The position numbers and the translations under genes are program-made. A DNA stretch of 64,000 bases from JBBDWK01 sp040902885 (GTDB taxonomy: Bacteria > Acidobacteriota > Terriglobia > Bryobacterales > Bryobacteraceae). This document shows, in pieces, positions 59,478 through 64,000 of the stretch (its first letter is position 1; every line of letters begins with the position of its first letter). Under the pieces are notes generated by a model. The model made no database searches. It worked only from the letters and a program-made list of their open reading frames with translations, and had not been told where the DNA came from. The stretch covers positions 31,585 to 95,584 of the forward strand of contig JBBDWK010000077.1 of NCBI GenBank assembly GCA_040902885.1, given 5' to 3'.

Positions 59478-60671
59478 TCAGCGGGCGGCCTTCTCCGTCA
59501 CCTGCCGGAAGACGCGCATCAGGTTCCCGCCCAGAAACTTCTCGATTCTGGCTCGCGAATACCCGCGCTGCAGCATCGCCGCGGTCAGCATCGGCAGATC
59601 GCGAACGTCCCGCATGCCGCGCGGGAGTGTGGGGCCGCCGTCGAAATCGCTGCCCAGCGCTACGTGGTCTTCGCCCACCAGCTCCGTGGCCCGGTCCACC
59701 ACGCCGATCCACTCGTCCACCGACATCAGCACGTCGTCCGGCGCGTTCGTGCCCAGCATCGGATGCCGCCGCGCGACTTTGCGGTCGATCTCCTCGATGG
59801 AAAGCGCGGCCTCCTTCCGGCCGATGGCCTTCGTGTCCCAGAAGACTTTGCCCGCCCGCCGGGTGCGCCACTCGAACATCTTGACGTTGTGGAACTCGTT
59901 GCCGATGTGAAAACCGATCACGCCGCCCTTCGCGGCCAGCTTCTTCAACAGATGGTCCGGCATGTTGCGCGGGATGTTGTTGAACCTCCGGAGGCCGTGG
60001 TGCGTGGCGACCACCGGGTCCGTGCTCAGCTCGATAGTCTGCTCCAGAGTCTCATCCGATGCGTGAGAGACGTTGATCACCATGCCCAGCCGGTTCATCT
60101 CCCGCACCACGGCGCGCCCCTGCTCGTTCAACCCCTTCCACTTGGCTTCGGCGCAACAGGAATCGGCAAAATTGTTGGCCCAGTTATGCGCCGGTAGCTG
60201 CGCCACCCGCAGCCCGAGCCGGTACAGGTTGCGCAGCACGCCCAGGTCTCCGTCCAGGTCGAAGCCGCCTTCCAGATCGAGCACCGCCGCAATTTTGCCG
60301 TTGCCGTTGATGCGCTCGACATCCGAGGCCTTCAGCGCCAACTCGATGGTCTTCGAATTCTTCTCGATCTGCCGCAGAGCCAGGTCGATGAGCCGCACGG
60401 CGTGCTTCGTCTCGTAGCGGGCGGGGTAGTATTCTTCATCCACGAAGAGCGTGAAGAACATCGCATCCACACCGCCTTCCCGCGCACGGGGCAGATCGAA
60501 CTGCCCGTTGCTCACCCGCTCTCCGATATCGCCGCCGTTATGGAACTGGCGGTTGATGACGTGCACGTGCCCATCGAAGACGAAGGCCTCGCGATGCAGC
60601 TTCAAGGCCTGTTGGGAGACTTCTCCGAACGCCAAGCCGTGAAGCAGAAGGCTGCACAGAGCCCACTTCAC
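59478..60671 (-). CDS. Membrane dipeptidase (peptidase M19)
   Basis: A 397-residue exported peptidase of the renal-dipeptidase family. The leader is KWALCSLLLHGLAFG. Metal ligands are readable in FDGHVHVINRQ (first His pair), AAVLDLEGGFD (bridging Glu), INVSHASDETL, VVATHHGLRRFNN and HVALGSDFDGGPTLP. M19 enzymes cut dipeptides, often with D-residues, and in the periplasm act on cell-wall peptides. The start is GTG 60671, overlapping the stop of the upstream gene (GTGA). The longer frame starting at 60926 is rejected, as it lacks a signal peptide. Confidence 0.85.
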   Translation of the reverse strand: MKWALCSLLLHGLAFGEVSQQALKLHREAFVFDGHVHVINRQFHNGGDIGERVSNGQFDLPRAREGGVDAMFFTLFVDEEYYPARYETKHAVRLIDLALRQIEKNSKTIELALKASDVERINGNGKIAAVLDLEGGFDLDGDLGVLRNLYRLGLRVAQLPAHNWANNFADSCCAEAKWKGLNEQGRAVVREMNRLGMVINVSHASDETLEQTIELSTDPVVATHHGLRRFNNIPRNMPDHLLKKLAAKGGVIGFHIGNEFHNVKMFEWRTRRAGKVFWDTKAIGRKEAALSIEEIDRKVARRHPMLGTNAPDDVLMSVDEWIGVVDRATELVGEDHVALGSDFDGGPTLPRGMRDVRDLPMLTAAMLQRGYSRARIEKFLGGNLMRVFRQVTEKAAR

Positions 60672-61891
60672 TTCGCAGCCTCTTCCAGCGCCGGCACCGG
60701 TCCGCGTGCGAACAGCGACTCCCTGGGCGCGCGATAGGCCACCTTCAAATGCGGCGTCTCCATGCGCCGGTTCTTCTCGAACGAGGAATCCATCAGCGCC
60801 GCCAGCGCGCCCGTCGTCAGCAGCGTCCGCTCGACGGGATAGGCCGGTTTTCCGGTGACCATCATCTGCTCGATGTAGTTCGTCAGAGCGCTGAAATGGG
60901 CGTAGTAGCGTCCGCTTTGCAGCCATACCAGGGTTGACACGGGCTCGCTTTTCCCCCGGATCGTGGCCGCGAAACAGGCATCCTGGCTGTGGCCGTTCAG
61001 CATGTAGACGGCCGCCTTCATGCCGTCGCGATAGTCCAGCAGAAAAAGCACCGGCTGCTTCACGTTCTCGCGCATGGAGCCAGGCTTGCGCGTCTCGCTG
61101 CGCTTCAGAGCTTCATCCAGCAGGCGGACGGACCACGCGTTGGCGTCCGTCCAGTTCCAGACCTCGGGACCCTCCAGGCACTGCACGGCGGCGATGCCCT
61201 TCTCGCCGCCCCTGCGCCGTTCCACCAGGCACTGCAGCGTCTCCAGCGCGTGAAAACCGTAGGCCTCCTTGCCGCCATAGAAGGACACCACAGCGCGTTC
61301 CACGGGAGCGCCATACTCGAGATCGATGGGCGGCTTGCGCCACGTCACCGGCAGCGACGAGCCGGCCATGAAGGGAAACTTCAGCTCGCGCGACTGGTCG
61401 TACATCCACTTCGCCTTCCACCACTCCACTGAGAGGTGCTTGTCACAGAACACCGGAACGGCGCGGCCCGTCTCGCGGAAGGTGTCCGCGACCTGCTTGA
61501 ACAGCTCGTACCTCGGGTAAAGCTTCTGCCCCTTCTCGTTATTCGGATAGTTGCCGTGCTCGCCGATCAACACCACTCCTTCCACGCCTTCCATGGCCAC
61601 TGCCTCCCGAACGGTCTTGACGATGGGCACGTTGTGTTTGGCGGCCATCGCGCGACTCATGTCGTTGGCCGGCACCTGGTCCGTGTACATGGAAATCACC
61701 TGCACCCGGGGCTGGCGCCGTTCGCCCTCGTATTCGTACCCGTTGAGCAGACGCCCGACGATCACATCCGCGTGGGAGTTGTGGCGGTATTCCGTGATTA
61801 CCGTGGCAATTTTCTTTCGCGTCTGCGCACCGGCAACGGCCGATGCGGCGGTCATCTGTAGAAGAGCGCGTCTGGTGAGCATAATTGACAT
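60668..61891 (-). CDS. Tat-exported hypothetical protein
   Basis: A 407-residue protein with Tat leader (MLTRRALLQMTAASAVAGA). Its body begins RKKIATVITEYRHNSHADV, then IVGRLLNGYEYEG and QVISMYTDQVPANDMSR. The pattern of HADVI, EGVVLIGEHGNYPNNEKGQK and FCDKHLSVEWWKAKWMYD recurs in secreted acidobacterial and planctomycete proteins near Gfo/Idh/MocA oxidoreductases, but it lacks a GxGxxG dinucleotide site, so no reaction is named. It is coupled to the dipeptidase by a four-base overlap and starts one base after the acetyltransferase stop codon. ATG 61882 is the alternative start. Confidence 0.7.
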   Translation of the reverse strand: MSIMLTRRALLQMTAASAVAGAQTRKKIATVITEYRHNSHADVIVGRLLNGYEYEGERRQPRVQVISMYTDQVPANDMSRAMAAKHNVPIVKTVREAVAMEGVEGVVLIGEHGNYPNNEKGQKLYPRYELFKQVADTFRETGRAVPVFCDKHLSVEWWKAKWMYDQSRELKFPFMAGSSLPVTWRKPPIDLEYGAPVERAVVSFYGGKEAYGFHALETLQCLVERRRGGEKGIAAVQCLEGPEVWNWTDANAWSVRLLDEALKRSETRKPGSMRENVKQPVLFLLDYRDGMKAAVYMLNGHSQDACFAATIRGKSEPVSTLVWLQSGRYYAHFSALTNYIEQMMVTGKPAYPVERTLLTTGALAALMDSSFEKNRRMETPHLKVAYRAPRESLFARGPVPALEEAAK

Positions 61892-61892
61892 T

Positions 61893-62300
61893 TTAGCGGA
61901 GGGCTTCCGCCGGCTCGAGAATCCACGCCGAATCGTGCCGGGTGAAGCCGACGTGCGGGTAGTAATCGACCGCCTGCGGCGCGGCCAGCAGAATCACCTG
62001 CGCTTCGCCTCCTTCGCGCTGGGTAATGCGAATCAGTTCCTTGCCAATCCCCAGCCGTTGGTGGGACTCGCGCACGGCGAGATCGGAGAGATAGGTCGCG
62101 AACGAGAAATCCGACAGAGAGCGCGAGATTCCCACCAGCAGGCCGCCCTCCCAGGCAGTGACGACAAGATTCGCGTTTCGGAGCATCTCCGCCATGCGAC
62201 CCCGGTCGTCGAGAGGGCGCCGCGCGCCGAGGCTGCAGGAGCGGTAAAGTTCGATGGTGTGGTCCAGATCGAGATCGTTGCCAAGCCGGTAAGTAATCAT
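61893..62300 (-). CDS. GNAT-family N-acetyltransferase
   Basis: A 135-residue acetyltransferase from ATG 62300. It shows LVVTAWEGGLLVGISRSLSD (strand pair), ATYLSDLAVRESHQRLGIGK with the acetyl-CoA pyrophosphate loop (RxxGIG), ELIRITQREGG and VDYYPHVGFTRHDSAW, the last near the C-terminus with Tyr as the likely catalytic residue. It acetylates an amine, perhaps polyamine or antibiotic; no specific substrate. It is the first gene of a minus-strand operon with the hypothetical Tat protein and the M19 dipeptidase. Confidence 0.85.
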   Translation of the reverse strand: MITYRLGNDLDLDHTIELYRSCSLGARRPLDDRGRMAEMLRNANLVVTAWEGGLLVGISRSLSDFSFATYLSDLAVRESHQRLGIGKELIRITQREGGEAQVILLAAPQAVDYYPHVGFTRHDSAWILEPAEALR

Positions 62301-62338
62301 GGATGCGTCTTCCACGCCTTCTGCGATGATAATCAAGT

Positions 62339-63157
62339 TTGGAGCGCACCGCCCTTCTCCGCCCCAGTCTGCCGCCGGTCTGCCGCCTGGGCCTTGCGAC
62401 CCGTGGCAACACCGTCCTTTGCCAGGCCGATGTGGAGTGGGCCATCGAACGCGGCATCAACTACCTGAACTGGTGCGGACACCCGGACGCGTTGAGCCAA
62501 ACCATTGCGGCCCTCGGTAGCCGGCGGCAGCAGGTGGTCGTGGCGCTCCAATTCGAATCGCGAACCGCGCGAGAGGCCGCGCGCGAGTTTCCTTCGATTC
62601 TCAAAGAATTGCGCACGGGCTACATAGACGTGGCCACACTCTACTATGTCGAATCCGGGAGCGAGTGGGATGCGATCGCGGGTCCGAACGGCGCGCTCGA
62701 ATATCTCGAACAGCGGAAGCGCGAGGGCGCCTTGCGGATGATCGGCGTTACCAGCCATCAACGGCGCCTGGCCGCTTCGTGGGCCGGCACGGGAAAGCTC
62801 GATCTGCTGATGGTGCGCTACAACGCAGCGCATCGGGGCGCCGAAAAGGACGTGTTTCCGGTAACGCGCGAGCTTGGAATCCCAGTGGTCGCGTTCACCG
62901 GCCTCCGCTGGAAAGCGCTGCTCAAGTCTACGCCGGAGGATCCGGGCGGCTTTACTCCTCCCCCAGCCCGCGAGTTCTACCGTTTCTGCCTCGCCGAGCC
63001 ATCGGTGGCCGTGGCGCTTACGGCGCCTTCGGGGCGGGCCGAACTCGAAGGGAATCTCTCGCTGCTCGACGACTGGCGCCCGCCGGGCGAAGCGGAACTC
63101 GATCTTCTGCGCGCGCACGGCGACCGCGTCCGCCGTCATGCGGGGGCATTCCCGTAG
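62339..63157 (+). CDS. Aldo/keto reductase fold protein lacking the catalytic tetrad
   Basis: A 272-residue TIM barrel of the AKR family with a TTG start (62339). The family scaffold is readable (VCRLGLATRGN at the first strand; DVEWAIERGINYLNWCG in place of 'A...GINFFDTAD.YG'; ALRMIGVTSHQRRLAASW). But all four catalytic positions differ: Asp is Asn44, Tyr is absent around residue 48-49, the Lys of strand 3 is Gln71, and the His of strand 4 is Tyr103. It may still bind NADP(H) or another ligand but should not reduce carbonyls by the normal mechanism. The gene stands alone, 38 bp from the divergent acetyltransferase start. Confidence 0.75.
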   Translation: MERTALLRPSLPPVCRLGLATRGNTVLCQADVEWAIERGINYLNWCGHPDALSQTIAALGSRRQQVVVALQFESRTAREAAREFPSILKELRTGYIDVATLYYVESGSEWDAIAGPNGALEYLEQRKREGALRMIGVTSHQRRLAASWAGTGKLDLLMVRYNAAHRGAEKDVFPVTRELGIPVVAFTGLRWKALLKSTPEDPGGFTPPPAREFYRFCLAEPSVAVALTAPSGRAELEGNLSLLDDWRPPGEAELDLLRAHGDRVRRHAGAFP

Positions 63158-63256
63158 ACGGCGCTATTTTAGCGGATGCCAGTTTATGAAGACCCGTATG
63201 AAACGCGGTCGGGAACGCCCGGTAGATCGGCCCCGGTGCGCGCGGTAATCTGTTGC

Positions 63257-63982
63257 ATGGCTCGTCGACTCGAACAAATGGAACCCGCGGGGCGCCGGCA
63301 GGAGGCACGGGCCGGTCATTCCCGCTCGCTCAGCGGCGGCACCCCGGGGAAGGCATCTGTCCCCGCTATCGAACGGGCTTTCGTCATTCTTGAATTACTC
63401 GCTCATTCGCGGGCCGGGCTCACCCTTCGCGACGTGGTCCGCGCCACAAGCTTGCCCAAGAGTTCTGTCTATTGCATCCTCACCACCTTGCAGCGCCACG
63501 GCTACCTGCACCGTAACGAACGCACCAGCCGTTATTTGTTCGGTTTGAAATTGTTTTCGTTAGCTAACAGCGCCCTGAGCGGGCTACCGCTGCGGGAGCA
63601 GGCCGAACCGTTCCTCCGGAGCCTGATGATGCAGACGCGGCTCACGGTACACATGGGGATTAAGGAGCGGGAGGAGGTGGTGCTGGTCGCAAAAACCGAG
63701 CCTCCAGGCATCTCCCGCCTGGCTACCTGGATCGGCAAGCGCATGGAGGTACACTGCACGGCGCTCGGCAAAGCGCTGCTGGCGTTTTTGCCGGAAGAAG
63801 AGGTGGACCGGGTGCTCCAGGCGCATAATCTTCCTCGCCATAACGAGAACACGATCTCGTCCGTGCGGCGCCTGAAAGAGGATCTGGCGCGCGTGCGTAC
63901 GCGGGGCTACGCTATTGACGACGAGGAAGATGAGATCGGACTGCGCCAGCGATTCCGCAACCATAAATTATTGACCAGATAA
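63257..63982 (+). CDS. IclR-family regulator with foreign-looking C-terminus
   Basis: A 241-residue frame from ATG 63257 (an upstream Met at 63176 adds a non-conserved stretch). A winged-helix domain (AIERAFVILELLAHSRAGLT, then VVRATSLPKSSVYCILTTLQ) is followed by the IclR effector domain (LSGLPLREQAEPFLRSLMMQ, MGIKEREEVVLVAKTEPPGI, MEVHCTALGKALLAFLPEEE, and YAIDDEEDEIGLR). After GLR the usual continuation (Cys plus VAAPI-like strand and about 60 residues) is missing; instead come AT-rich bases and a stop at 63980. The effector domain is thus truncated, perhaps by an insertion or rearrangement starting near 63952. Confidence 0.78.
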   Translation: MARRLEQMEPAGRRQEARAGHSRSLSGGTPGKASVPAIERAFVILELLAHSRAGLTLRDVVRATSLPKSSVYCILTTLQRHGYLHRNERTSRYLFGLKLFSLANSALSGLPLREQAEPFLRSLMMQTRLTVHMGIKEREEVVLVAKTEPPGISRLATWIGKRMEVHCTALGKALLAFLPEEEVDRVLQAHNLPRHNENTISSVRRLKEDLARVRTRGYAIDDEEDEIGLRQRFRNHKLLTR

Positions 63983-64000
63983 ACATTTGATTCTGCTATT

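Overview
The window is GC-rich, densely coded bacterial chromosome. Its gene families point to an acidobacterium of the Bryobacter/Solibacter type. The signs are a DUF1501 plus planctomycete-type cytochrome (PSD1) pair, a large Oar-like TonB-dependent receptor with a carboxypeptidase-regulatory N-domain, a PadR regulator followed by two ADOP-type (acidobacterial duplicated orphan permease) MacB-like permeases, and several Tat-exported 'RRxFF'/'RRxLL' proteins. This placement is inferred from family content; there is no rRNA or tRNA gene in the window to confirm it.

Layout. 0-14.8 kb: a cut-off gene, a DegT-type PLP enzyme, a cupin, a stress-type membrane protein, a small secreted protein, then the DUF1501/PSD1 pair, whose junction carries a 31-base C homopolymer and a 28-bp perfect palindrome. 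After these come a flavin/PNPOx-like protein with a Tat-exported TIM-barrel isomerase, the murJ/zinc-ribbon/PfkB group, an EamA exporter and two small membrane proteins. 14.9-19.1 kb: a small defence islet with an MNT/HEPN toxin-antitoxin pair and a single-chain type II restriction-modification enzyme. 19.1-25.6 kb: a VOC protein, a TonB receptor, and two translationally coupled secreted haem-motif proteins, one with ankyrin repeats and one with terpene-cyclase-like repeats. 25.6-31.3 kb: a secreted PPC-domain protein, VapBC, a BON protein, a cytochrome c plus PQQ alcohol dehydrogenase operon with a four-half-site inverted-repeat cluster upstream, and a sugar transferase. 31.3-33.4 kb: a MerR-controlled metal operon (MerR, thioredoxin/MerC fusion, small thioredoxin, and a 48-residue Cys-rich protein), closed by a bidirectional terminator.

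33.4-36.8 kb: a phosphomannomutase/phosphoglucomutase, and a split B12-dependent acyl-CoA mutase whose active-site residues match isobutyryl-CoA mutase rather than methylmalonyl-CoA mutase. 36.9-47.7 kb: a surface-polysaccharide cluster with four GT2 enzymes, a GT2-GT4 chimera, a methyltransferase with a coiled-coil tail, a Wzt-like ATPase without its permease, and a GT39-like membrane enzyme. 47.5-53.8 kb: an RND efflux pump and adaptor, divergent from a membrane-anchored MutS-like ATPase. 53.8-59.5 kb: PadR and two tandem ADOP permeases whose last 366 bp are nearly identical. 59.5-64 kb: an M19 dipeptidase operon, an aldo/keto reductase fold lacking its catalytic tetrad, and an IclR regulator that loses homology just before the window ends.

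The most unusual items are the homopolymer that throws the natural DUF1501 start out of frame, the haem-ankyrin/haem-cyclase pair beside a TonB receptor, the metal operon with its Cys-rich miniprotein, and the Icm-type mutase signature. Functions were assigned by reading motifs; no database search was possible.
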